Positions 21,501-31,716 of a stretch of 64,000 bases of DNA are shown here, piece after piece (within the stretch, counting starts at the first letter, position 1; each line of letters begins with the position of its first letter). The position numbers and the translations under genes were made by a program. The stretch is from Trichaptum fuscoviolaceum (Eukaryota > Basidiomycota > Agaricomycetes > Hymenochaetales > Trichaptaceae): the NCBI GenBank assembly GCA_910574455.1, contig CAJSYZ010000003.1:3657250-3721249 (forward strand), given 5' to 3'. A model generated the notes under the pieces. The model was not told the origin of the DNA and did no database searches. It saw only the letters and a program-made list of their open reading frames with translations.

Positions 21501-23380
21501 CATGCGAGGTAGGAGTTGGTGCCAAATCTTTAGGCGCTTGTTGTGGATGGCTCGGAGTCGGGGCTGGCGGTCTTTCTAAACCGGTCGGTTCTGTGATCGG
21601 CACCGAGTCTGGAGATGTAGGAGCGTCCCAAGCACCCGATTCCGTCAGAGAGGATCGTGAATTGTTGAAGGACAATGGCGAGGGACGCAGCACGGGATAC
21701 GTTATATTAGAGCCCGTACTCACAAACGAGCTTGATTGGCTCAACGTCTTTGTTCTGTTTTCAAGAGCGCGAGAGCTGGCTAATGATGCAAGCTTGGATT
21801 TCCGAGGAGTTTCGGTTGGTTCGGTCTCCGAATTTGTAGATTGAGGTGTCGCAGGTCGAAGTAAGACAGTTTGAGGTCTAATTGTTGATGTACTTTTTCC
21901 AGATGAGCTGCGCGAGAGGCGTGATTCGCTTCGTTGTAGTTCCCGTACTTGCAGGCTCTCTGCACCGGCCGGTGATTCCTGACCAAAATTCGACGACGCT
22001 CTCCGAGAACGATTATCTGCGGACCGTTCACGCAAAGATGACCGCGATGAGCGGAGTCCGTCTGGCTGCAATTTGTTGTCCGGCGGAGGTGTCTGAGCAT
22101 GATACGCGGATGCAGGCCTTTCATAGGATTCTGGGGTGAGAGGTCCAGGAGAGTTCACAAAATCCCGTATATGCGGCCGTACACGGATTGTATCAGCTGA
22201 TGCATCAGATGGTGCGGGACTCGGTGCATGTATTGACAAGAGATCCAAAGCGGATAAAGATGGTGAAGGAGTGATATCATTCGGATTTATCATCCGGCCT
22301 GTATCTGAGGGAAGTAGTGAGGTTATAGGTTATACGAACTTCAAAATAGAGTATCGTTACTCACCAATAACCTCTCCATAATCGGTCGTGGTGAATCCTG
22401 AGTCGAATGTATTGGGAGTTGGGGGTATGGATCCAGTGAAGGGAACTGAAGGTGGGCGGGCCCATACTTGTCCATAAGAACTGGACGTCTGTGTCGACGG
22501 AGGACGTCGTGAAGAATGTGCAGCCAATAGGTCCTGCCTCGAAGGCCAAGCTCTGCTTTCTTCCGTTCTCTCAGATATTGTTGAAAGTCGCTTTGTGGTA
22601 TAGCCAGTGGATTGTGCCGTGAGATAGTTCGCTATGGCTGGCTGTTCTCCGTAATATTCGTCCTCGGGCACATACTGATCCTCCTGTTCCCCAGGAGCTG
22701 GAGGTAGATCCTTGTTGATGGACGAAGCTAAGAAGACCATGAGCAAAAGCACGATGCCACAACGTGTCAGTGTGATCGAGAAGAGATAACAAGCACCTTC
22801 ACTCGGGGTTCGATATAGTCCCATACACGATATGCAAAACAAGCGTAACATGGGCGAGGCCCGAAGAGGAAGAGCGCCAGAAGAGAGAGGACAAGAGAAG
22901 ACGTCAAAATATTCGGCGGCAGCTCACCTTTACGCTCAGCTGCAACTCTCCGGCGTTCTCTATCCTCTGCTCCCGTTAGTCAGTCACGCTGAGCTACTGC
23001 GGACAATGACGGTCAGGCACGAACCGAGTAATATCTCAATACTCTTCTCCACGCTGAATCCTTCGTTCCAGACCACCTCCTTCATAAAATCATCCGGAAT
23101 TCCTGACGTCGCCTCGTTTCCGATGACCTCTCGAACTTGATCCACCGCATCCTCATACTCAGCTGACAATATGCGCTCAGCAATCACCGATGATGGCATG
23201 TAAGTCCACAAAACCTACCTTGCTCCTCGGGTGTCATGGAATAATCTTCCTCTTCATAGTCGTCGTCGACCGCCAGCTCCTCTACCGAACACAGTTCAGT
23301 TCTAGACGATCTCAACATTAATAACAAATCAATCGTTTACCGCCCAGATCCATGTTTCGTATGCTCCTGTGACGAGACAT
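18566..23380 (-). CDS. HBS1: HBS1, eRF3/EF-1alpha-like GTPase of ribosome rescue
   Basis: Translational GTPase that acts with Dom34/Pelota to split stalled ribosomes in no-go and non-stop decay. It starts at 23380 (exon 23341-23380, [13 protein letters not shown]), then [21 protein letters not shown] and the HBS1 N-domain ([34 protein letters not shown]). Exon 22928-22966 ends [13 protein letters not shown]. The HBS1 form then joins to 20651 ([17 protein letters not shown]) across an intron of about 2.3 kb. The G domain shows GHVDAGKST (G1), DAPGHKDF (G3) and NKLD (G4), followed by beta-barrel domains ([27 protein letters not shown]) and the end AAGIVLDVN; stop at 18566-18568. The last intron is 60 nt and open in frame. 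The exceptional long intron contains the alternative exons listed next. Confidence 0.93.
20791..23380 (-). CDS. SKI7-like alternative isoform of the HBS1 locus
   Basis: Inside the 2.3 kb HBS1 intron two exons, 22365-22727 and 20791-22304, form an unbroken frame that joins in phase to the same donor at 22928. AAAG plus CT gives [16 protein letters not shown] here and ERK-A-ARLAEK in HBS1. The frame ends with TAG at 20791, before the GTPase region. The product would share the HBS1 N-domain and carry a Ser/Pro-rich tail of more than 600 residues without a GTPase. This is the arrangement known for HBS1/SKI7 alternative splicing in some fungi and for human HBS1LV3, in which the GTPase-less form bridges the Ski complex and the exosome. 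Short motifs [30 protein letters not shown] and SPFASLL recur in the tail. Role as exosome adaptor is inferred. Confidence 0.75.
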
Positions 23381-23663
23381 ATTTCCGTCAGGCGTTCAAT
23401 TGCACTTTATACTGCAGTTATCGATATGTTTTATCGGAGGTCGTACAGCTTGTAGGACGAGTTGACAACGTACAGTATAGTACATAGGAGAGTTCGCTGC
23501 TTGCTGAACTGCTTGAACGGGTACTAGTAGCTCGTGAGAAAACGTTCCTATAATTTTGAAGTTCGCGCGTCAACTTCAAGTTGAACGGGATCGGAAGCCG
23601 GGCGTCTGATGAATTCGCGTTTTCGCGTCTCTCCTTATTTCTTCGACATACTCTAGCTAAATT
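23381..23663. promoter_or_regulatory. Bidirectional promoter HBS1/RIM1 with TTCAAGTT motif
   Basis: 283 bases separate the two start codons. CAACTTCAAGTTGAAC at 23571-23586 is near-palindromic and matches motifs in other promoters of this window. It lies about 80 bases from the RIM1 ATG and 190 bases from that of HBS1. Confidence 0.55.
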
Positions 23664-24343
23664 ATGTTCAGCCTCTTGCGTTCCGCTTGCGCCAGTAATG
23701 CATCTGCGCGTGTAAGTATAAACCCTGCTGCGATAGTATTACTCTCTCATGTCGTATCTTCAGCTGTTTTCGACGACCGCGACGCGTCGCAGCGATGTGT
23801 CCAAGCTCATTCTGGTAGGACGATTGGGAAAGGAAGCAGAGATAAAGAATACGGCAAACGGGAAAGAATATGCCTCGTGAGTGTACTACTGTGATGGTTC
23901 TTGCGGCTGCTGACTAGCGTATTCTAGCTACGTTGTTGCTACAACCAACTACCCTCCTCCTCCTCCAAATCCCGATGGCTGTATGTTACGTCTTGGCTTT
24001 CTGGCTTCAAAAACTGACTTTCTTGAATCTTCGTCAGCAAGACCATCAGCACGAACGTCGTGGCACCATATCTTTAGCTTCAACCCGAATTCATTTGACT
24101 ATCTGCGATCGTTGGCCAAGGGGTCATTAGTTTATGTTGAGGCCAACTATGAACTACGTGAGGCCGACCCAACTGCTGAGCCGGAGTCTCCGCACTCTCA
24201 GCGTCAAATTTTCTTACGCCATGGTATGGTTTTTGCACAGCAATACGTGGATCACTACTGATATTATAATATCAGAAACTTTGAGACTTCTCAAATCCAC
24301 AAAATCCAGTGGTTCAGAAAGTCAAGATTCAGAATCTGCCTAA
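23664..24343 (+). CDS. RIM1: Mitochondrial single-stranded DNA-binding protein
   Basis: OB-fold SSB that protects single-stranded mtDNA during replication. Four introns are read. Exon 1 (MFSLLRSACASNASAR) joins to LFSTTATRRSDVSKLILVGRLG, giving a mitochondrial presequence and then the first OB strand. Next come EAEIKNTANGKEYASYVVATTN, a short PPPPPNPDG loop, TSWHHIFSFN, LRSLAKGSLVYVEANYELRE and QRQIFLRHETLRLLKSTK, the order of strands in the SSB family. The TAA is at 24341-24343. The His-Ile-Phe strand and the GSLVYVEA strand are the most family-like. A short acidic Ser tail ends the protein. The gene shares a compact promoter with HBS1; there is no functional link beyond that. Confidence 0.88.
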
Positions 24344-24455
24344 TGCTTCCCTAGCCATCCGAATCTTAGTTTCGATTTATGCCCTTTATATTACTTTTCT
24401 TGTCCTCCTGGGTGACGTAGGTATTGAAAGGTGTATCGGATAGTTATAGCAATAC

Positions 24456-25425
24456 TTAATAACCATAATCAAGCGGCTCGAACGGTATCTCCGAATGGAC
24501 TTCAAATGCCTCGTCCGCGGCAGGGTGCTTAACCCACTCCTTACGAAAGTGAAAAAACCTGTATGAACGCTAATGACACAAATAGGGAACAAATGCTGAC
24601 TATCATACCATGCTGTCTCTTCTCGACCCTCGCTCTGCTTGTTCGTCGTCTACATCCTTTCCTCTCGCCATCTTATTCATGTAATCCCGTATTGAAGTGA
24701 CGACCAACTGAAGAAGCATTAGACCTGAAATTCCAGATACAACAAGAAATGCTCACTCGGTGATCATCGTAGCTTGACCCTCCGTATGCTGCAACGATTG
24801 CGATGGGGCATATAAGAGAATTCTGTTCAAATAATTTAAGAATCATCCACACTCAAAGGCGTCCAGCAACTCACATGTAACCAGATCGGAAATGCTATAA
24901 GACATGCTCAGTGTGTATTTTGGGCTTCACGATAGATTTACGCACCTCCACCGCTAACGGTATAGTCGTTTCTGATTCCCATTTCCTTTGGTGTCTTCCC
25001 CATCGCGCCTATCCCCTTTTCCACGTAGTAACTTGAATGTCCAGTACGTCGCTGACAATAATTATTCAGTCAGACGATGGTCAGTCATAAGGGAAGACAA
25101 TGTTCCTCACCACGACGTTGATCATGCCTTCTAGGCAAGCCCAAGAATCCAAACTAACGTCGCCCAAGCTCGTGGCAGCCCCAAGCTCGCCGACGGTACA
25201 TGAGAAAAGCGTGTGTCCTGAAATGGTCTGAATAGATATTACGAGACCTCTCCCCTTCACAGCATGTCGAGTCGATCCGCGAAACCGTTTGCGAATGGAA
25301 AGCCCCAATGTCACTGCATCGTTGGTAGTGAAGGAGGGAAATCGGTATTGGGTCTCCTCCGTAAGAGTCTGAGCGGCAAGCTCTGCTTCAGAAGGTGCAA
25401 GGTGAGAATAGAGCCCATTGAACAT
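24456..25425 (-). CDS. UPF0303 / heme-degrading-like (DUF336) protein
   Basis: Member of the family that includes yeast Ybr137w, a small cytosolic protein linked to the GET pathway, and bacterial HbpS-like proteins. It starts at ATG 25425 (MFNGLYSHLAPSE). The folded part has FPSFTTNDAVTLGLSIRKR, RGLVISIQTISGHTLFSC, LDSWACLEGMINVV, RRTGHSSYYVEKGIGAMGK, then NDYTVSGG, AFPIWLH and CPIAIVAAYGGSSYDDH, the strand and helix order of the family. After LVVTSIRDYMNKMARG, where relatives normally end, a last exon adds a conserved-looking tail (FFHFRKEWVKHPAADEAFEV to PFEPLDYGY) with the stop at 24456-24458. The tail could be a docking peptide. Biochemical role is uncertain. Confidence 0.82.
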
Positions 25426-25895
25426 CGTGATCCCGATAATAGTATAAGCAATGTGTTCCGCTTCGATAGATTGTGTATCGCTGTGTGAGAGTTACGGGCG
25501 TCCGAGCCTGAAAGGACTCAAGGTATGTAGAGACATGCTAAGCGGCACAAAAAGAGTTGGGTCCATTATTTGGACGGTGTACAACGCGAAACACACGAGG
25601 TGACCAAACATGACCTGGTCGGTAGGCTACCATACTATAGAGTCGTGTTAGCTGCATTATGCAGCAGTTATGCTATATGGATAGACACGGTTGTCAAATG
25701 TTTTCAATCGATTGCATGCACGTCCATGAAGACCGAGTCGCTGTATCAACTGAGCACTCGCAAGCAAAACCAGCGATCATCATGATGATGCCAGTGATGA
25801 TGACGTAAACTTGAAGTTCAAACTGTTGACACACTGGCACTGCCAGTCACTTGAATCGTCTTCTTCTAATTCTTACTCCTCTTCATAAAGCTGAT
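25426..25895. promoter_or_regulatory. Bidirectional promoter UPF0303/PEX12
   Basis: 470 bases between diverging start codons. AAACTTGAAGTTCAAAC at 25807-25823 is a near-perfect palindrome of the recurrent motif, 73 bases before the PEX12 ATG. The repeat-like CACACTGGCACTGCCAGTCAC follows at about 25830-25850. No coding sequence seen. Confidence 0.5.
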
Positions 25896-27266
25896 ATGGA
25901 GTTCTACAACGACGTTGGAGGAGATCCTCTGCGTCCTTCCCTCTTCGAACTCATCGCGCAAGAACAACTAAGGGACCTACTTCAGCCAGCCATGAAATAC
26001 GTTCTTTCGGTATGCCAACTGTGAAACTTACCTTTGTATAAAGCAATAATGCTTTCAGGTATTTGCGCAAAGGTATCCTCGTTACCTTCTGCGCATCGTA
26101 AATAAACATGAGGAATTCTATGCCCTCATGATGTTGTTTGTTGAGAGGCACTATTTGAAGACAAGATGTAGGTGTTCATTAATACTTCTTCTGAAACTCC
26201 AACGCTAAAATGCTTAAATCAGCTGCTTCTTTCGCTGAGAATTTCTATGGTCTCAAGCGTCGAAGAAAACCGCTGTATGAGATAGAACGGACGAATGCCA
26301 TTGTGGGCGGATCGGCAGAACAAGGAAAGTTATCCGATCGTGCTGTTTCTCAGTCCCTTTTCTTCTTGGTAAGAGATACTCATCACTGATATCAATACCA
26401 GTTCCTCATTCTTGGCAGGTAGCTGTGCCGTATCTACGTGCGAAGGCACAAGAACAATATGAGATATTAGGGGGAGGCATAGATTCTGATTTATTCGATG
26501 AAGATAGGCCTTCGAGGTCAAGATCAGCTGTTGACAATGGTGTAAGCTGGCATGTTATCGCTGCAAATAGTAAACTTACTCTACAGCAGTCAACGACTCA
26601 AAGATTGAAGGCCCTGTATAAAAAGACCTACCCTTGGTTAAACATGGGCTTTGAAATATGGATGATGTGCTACAACATAGCATATCTTTTTGATCGCACA
26701 GCGTTTTACCGCCCTTGGTTGTCATGGATCGGAGTCGACTTACGAAGACTTGGGCCAGAGGACATGGTAACTACTATCGCTTATCATCTCGTGTAGGTGG
26801 GCTAACCTCTTCTACGCAGCGTTCTCTACAACAAGCGACCAAAAGCAAAAGCTCCCCGAAAGCTCCTGTCTCTCTGCTAACTACACTTCGTCGACTCATA
26901 TTTCGTTCGCCTCGCCTCTTGCTGGACTCGCTGAAAGTATTACTTCCGACAGCAATATTCTTCATTAAGTTCTTGGAGTGGTGGTATTCTCCTTCGTCTC
27001 CGGCCCGAACTGTATCTGCAACACCGACAGGGCCGCCCATTCCTCCTCCAATACTGCTAGCCCCTCATCCGCAGGGTATCCCTATCCATCGATCGAAATA
27101 CGGGGATTGTCCTATATGTTCGAGGACTCTTGCAAACGCAACAGCGTTACCTTCCGGTTATGTATTTTGTTACAAATGTATTCATCCTTATGTGGAGGAA
27201 AACGGGAAGTGTCCTGTTACACTCACTAGTGCCCATGTGTGGCAATTGCGGAAGATAATGATTTGA
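25896..27266 (+). CDS. PEX12: Peroxin 12, RING E3 of the peroxisomal receptor-export complex
   Basis: Peroxisomal membrane protein that forms, with PEX2 and PEX10, the ubiquitin ligase that recycles the import receptor PEX5. Exons read as 25896-26009, 26059-26167, 26223-26368, 26419-26766 and 26820-27266, all in phase. The N-terminus has [18 protein letters not shown] and [10 protein letters not shown], both typical of PEX12. Membrane segments follow ([32 protein letters not shown]). The C-terminal RING-like domain is [20 protein letters not shown], then [19 protein letters not shown]; it has the reduced set of Cys ligands known for PEX12, binding a single zinc. The stop is at 27264-27266. 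Assignment is firm. Confidence 0.93.
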
Positions 27267-27565
27267 ATAGCTTTCTACATAATATCCACTTACTTCGTTA
27301 TGTTTATAACTCTACCTTCGCAACATGTCTGCCGTATGCACACGAGTTAGCGGTATAAGATGGATCTGATCTCAAATAAAGTTAGACTTCGATGTTATCG
27401 CGTGACGGTGCGGGCTGCCGGATCGGGATAGCCATGGTTTGCCTTCGACCATCACGGTGCCCCTTGCACGTTCGTGGCTTGCATAACTTAGGAGGCTTTA
27501 TGCGCTGCTACCCATAATTTTGCTCCTTTGCCAACCTCGCCTAGTCCCACATCTACGCCTGGGAT
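27267..27565. other. Short intergenic region PEX12/PHO81
   Basis: About 300 bases holding the PEX12 3' end and the PHO81 promoter. No clear TATA box or motif. Confidence 0.45.
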
Positions 27566-30500
27566 ATGAAGGTCATTCTCTTTAAATACTCCCAATGCTT
27601 TACAACTGACTAGTTCACGTTTAGTTTGGGAAGCAGATCCTCGCGCAGCAAATTCCAGGATGGTCGCAATACTACTTGGATTACAAAGGACTCAAGAAAA
27701 TCATCTCATTGCTAGGGTCAGATCGCCCTGCTTCTAAGGTTGCTGCTCTTGCAATCGGGCATCGGCAACAAAGCGCGTCTGTAGTACCACCAGCTGCTTC
27801 CGTGGCGCCGTTATCCCCTTCGTCCTTTCAGCTCCAACCGGACTCACCGTTGCAGGCCGATCAGACTTTATCTCTCCTTTCTTCAACAGGTCAAGACGAT
27901 GATAGAGGCCCAGACTTTCAAGCTCACAAGACAGCGTTCTTCTTTAAGTTAGAAAGAGACCTAGAAAAGGTAGTTTACTATATGCATCCCTGCTCCGGTA
28001 GTAAATTCATAAATCAACTAACTATTTGGTCCAGATCAATGCCTTCTATCTTCAAAAAGAAGCTGAGCTAAAGTTAAGACTCGAGACGCTACTATCTAAG
28101 CGGATGGCTGCCGCTGCAATCAATCTTCCTAACACCATAGAAAATACTCCAAAGGATCATGTTGAATGGAAGGCTGTGGAAGAAGGCTTCCGACTCTTGG
28201 AACGCGACCTTTCCAAGCTGCAGGTATGGTTGTAGCTGTCTTTACACCACGAATTTTGAGTGAACACGTATTGTAGTCATTTGTTGACATCAATGCGACT
28301 GGATTCCGAAAGATCCTGAAAAAATGGGATAAGAGGTCCAAGTCTACCACGAAAGAATTATACTTGGCCCGTCAGGTAGAAGTGCAACCCGTTTTCAACA
28401 GACAGGTAAAGAGCCCTTCAGTTGCTCTCATTCATGATGTCTTGGATCTAGCTCATGTTGTCTATTAGCTCATCGGAGAACTATCGGACATTGTGACTCA
28501 GTGTCTCGTAGACATCACTGACCTTTCCGTTGGTCTGAGTGGTGGCGGATCGATTGTAAACAATATGATCTCGACACACCAGCTCGCACTCGAAAGAAGC
28601 TTGAAGCTGGGTCCGTACCATGACCTTGAGTCTTATCTACAGGCCGCTGTCAAGGCCGGGGACGAGAATGCAATTAGGGAAATCGTACACCAGTCAGATG
28701 TTTTGTGCCAGCAACCAGAGGGCAAAAAGCATGTAACACGGATCTTATGGAGAGCCATCATCGACGCGCCATCACCTCTAGCTGATGTCCTTCTCTCCTG
28801 CCCCGCTGAGCCGTTCGACTTTCAGTTTATCGATGATATTAATGGACGCAGTTGTCTTCACGAAGCCGCAATAACTGGTGAACTACGCTTGGTTGATATG
28901 TGTATTCAGGAGAATGTGCAAGTTAATCATACTGACGTGTATGGTACGCACTGCTCTCTCTTCTTATCCCACAGATGTTTATTGCATCCGAACAGGAAGA
29001 ACTGCACTTCATTATGCTGCTATGAATGGCCATGCTTTGGTGTGTCGCACACTCATAAAAATCGGCTTGAACCCGTCTCCCTTGGACATGGACAATTATA
29101 GCCCGTTGATGTACGCAATTCTTAACGGCAACACTGAATGCGTCCGTGTTCTTCTTCATGAAGGGCAAGCCGAGGTTGAACCTTCTGCGGTAACCGACCT
29201 CATGCCTCTAACTCTCTCGTGTCGCGAAGGGCATATAGAAGTGGTAAAGCTACTTATAGATCATGGTGCGAAAAGCCTACCGAACACCAATGGCGAGTAT
29301 CCAATCCACATTGCTGCGCAGAAAGGACACTCCGAAATCTGCAGACTCTTGGTCAATCGTGACGGATGGGACACCCCTGATAAGTATAATGAATGGACGC
29401 CTTTGTTTCATGCAGCTCGTCATGGACATAATACATGTGTTCGAGTACTACTTGAGCTTGGAAGTCGGGTTGCGGCACGCGACGAGACGGGAAAGCAGGC
29501 TGTTTTCTACGCTGCTTGGTACGGTCACTCAACTTGCGTCGCCATGTTACTCGAGGCGGCCTCACACTTGTCTATTCTGAGTCAAAATCTTTCTATATCT
29601 CCATCGGTATCTCCGGCCACAGACAATGAGAGTAGCCTTGATTTGGACGCCGATATGATCCCCTCTCTGTCTCTCCCACCGCCAATCATGCCATACCGAG
29701 TTTATGGTCATAACTTTCTCGACAAAGCCTGCCTTATTCATGTTTCCATCGGCCGCAATTTCTCCCGCATGTCCCAGTCTTCCCCAGCTGTCTACTTGTC
29801 CCCACGAATCATGGGTCCGTCGACACGTCAATATCCCCTTTCTTCTCCGTTGTTCAAACTTGTAATGACTTGCAAGCCCGATATCACGGCCGCCCCTTAC
29901 AGCGTGTCAATCCCCATTCGCGAAGAAAGGGACTTCTTCACATTTCAGACGCTCGACCTCGACAACATGTCGTTAGAGTTTTCAATTTACCCTAATTTTG
30001 GGACAAAGACGATCGGTCGCGCTATTGCGCTTTCATCCATGCTGCATCGACCTGGAGCCGAGGCTGCCCTTGTCCTCCCTATCCTCGATCACCATTTGCA
30101 CACAATAGGAGAAGTGAGTTACTACTATTCTGCCCTTTCCTCATCTTTGATGGACATCTTGAAAGGTTCAGTTCGAAGTAAGGATCATCACACCCTTCAG
30201 AGGCGTAACTCTCGAAATAGGAGGCGCTGTTGAGACATACTGGAAGTCGTTGGCAACACCATTCTCTCACACTCAACAAAAACCTCCAACTCAAATGGCT
30301 CAACCTTTCAGGACAATTGGGTCGGCCCATACATCTCCTTCGAACTATTCATTTTCAGGCAATAGTGGCCATGCGATCACATTGTCTTCATTAAGTGGAG
30401 ATTTTGTTCACCTTCCCGTTCAAGTTACTCGTGACTCCCAACCAGTGGTATTCGACGAATGGAGGCTGCCTGTTCCCGATTTCGATCTTGGTGTGTCCGA

Positions 30501-31387
30501 TGCCACCTTCGCTCAACTACAGGCCTTGTCCTCCCGTCTAGGTCGCGACGTTGATATGCGAAAACACCGGGCTTCTTCGCCCTCGGAATGGCATAAAGTC
30601 TTATCCGGTTCCTTACTTCCTCTGCAACAGCTCATTAAGGTAGTGTTGTCCCCTACATCTACACGCGTTTCAGGCTCAAAGTAACTATGTTAAGGCTCTA
30701 CCCCCCTCGCTGGGCGTTTGTCTAGATCTGGTATATTCTTCCGATCAGTTACGGCAGCGAGAGACACTTGATCACGGGCATGTGCACGACGTCAATGAGT
30801 TTGTCGATTCGGTCCTCAAGGCTGTCTATAGCAATTCACCACTGCAGCCGCGGAGGCGCATTGTCTTCGGGTCATTCAGCCCCGATGTCTGTTCAGCTTT
30901 GAACTGGAAACAACCAAATTGTAAGCTTCTCGCCAATTGTCTTCTTACTATTACCGTAAGCGGATCTGAATCCCGATGGAAGACCCGGTCTTCCTTTTGT
31001 CAGAGTGTGGAATACGAAGTCGACATCCCCCTTGTCCCACGGCCCTCGGCCCAGCGGACGTGGATGATCGTCGTTTGTCGAGTATAAGCGCTGCTATCGA
31101 TTGGGCGAAGACGAACAATCTTCTCGGTGTCTTCCTCGACGCGGACCTCTTGGTAAGGCTTAATACGTTGCCTTGTTAAACACATGATTTCTCATGGGCT
31201 TCAGACAAAGGTCCCTTCTTTAATTCAAGGAGTCAAAGACATGGGTATTCTTCTCGGTGTATATGGCCACCGGGTACATACGTCCTCGCTAACAGCATCC
31301 ACCACACCTGATGCCCATCTTGTTGATGCTGTTTTTCACGATGGTGTGGTATCTTTCGTGGATCACTCCTCCCGAGCACTGTATTAA
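27566..31387 (+). CDS. PHO81: PHO81/NUC-2-type CDK inhibitor: SPX, ankyrin repeats, degenerate GDPD
   Basis: Phosphate-starvation regulator. In yeast Pho81 inhibits the Pho80-Pho85 kinase when phosphate is low, and Neurospora NUC-2 is its orthologue. The first exon is only ATGAAG (27566-27571), joined to 27625 to give MKFGKQILAQQIPGWSQYY, the canonical SPX start. SPX helices continue with YLDYKGLKKIISLL, FFKLERDLEKINAFYLQKEA and DINATGFRKILKKWDK. Ankyrin repeats follow (RTALHYAAMNGHALVCRTLI, SPLMYAILNGNTECVRVLL, YPIHIAAQKGHSEICRLL, TPLFHAARHGHNTCVRVLL). The C-terminal part resembles a glycerophosphodiester phosphodiesterase barrel (GVYGHR, VDAVFHDGVVSFV) but lacks the catalytic His-Arg-Gly motif, as in Pho81. 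The stop is at 31385-31387. Splice sites toward the 3' end are approximate. Confidence 0.9.
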
Positions 31388-31716
31388 TACTTTAGAGGCA
31401 AGTTTCTTCACTCAGTCTTGTTGTAAACTAGGGAATCATAAAGTATCTTGAAAAAAAACAGTGAATATGTATGTATTTTATCCGCAAGCTACTCGCAACG
31501 GAATTTATCTAATGTATGAAATAAGTTAAACCTTAGTCTTATATATAAATGGTGTTTGTTTCGATGTAAAGTGACAATGTAGATGTAACAGAACAAAGCT
31601 ATATGACACAACGGTTGAACGAATTGAGGTTTTAATACAAATGTCTATGCTGCGAGGAGGTATAAATTGAGTAGTCGAAAAGCATGTCTAGACCATTAAG
31701 TCGTATTGAATAATAA
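31388..31716. other. Convergent intergenic region
   Basis: A/T-rich 3' flanks of PHO81 and the ABC transporter; nothing else seen. Confidence 0.5.
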
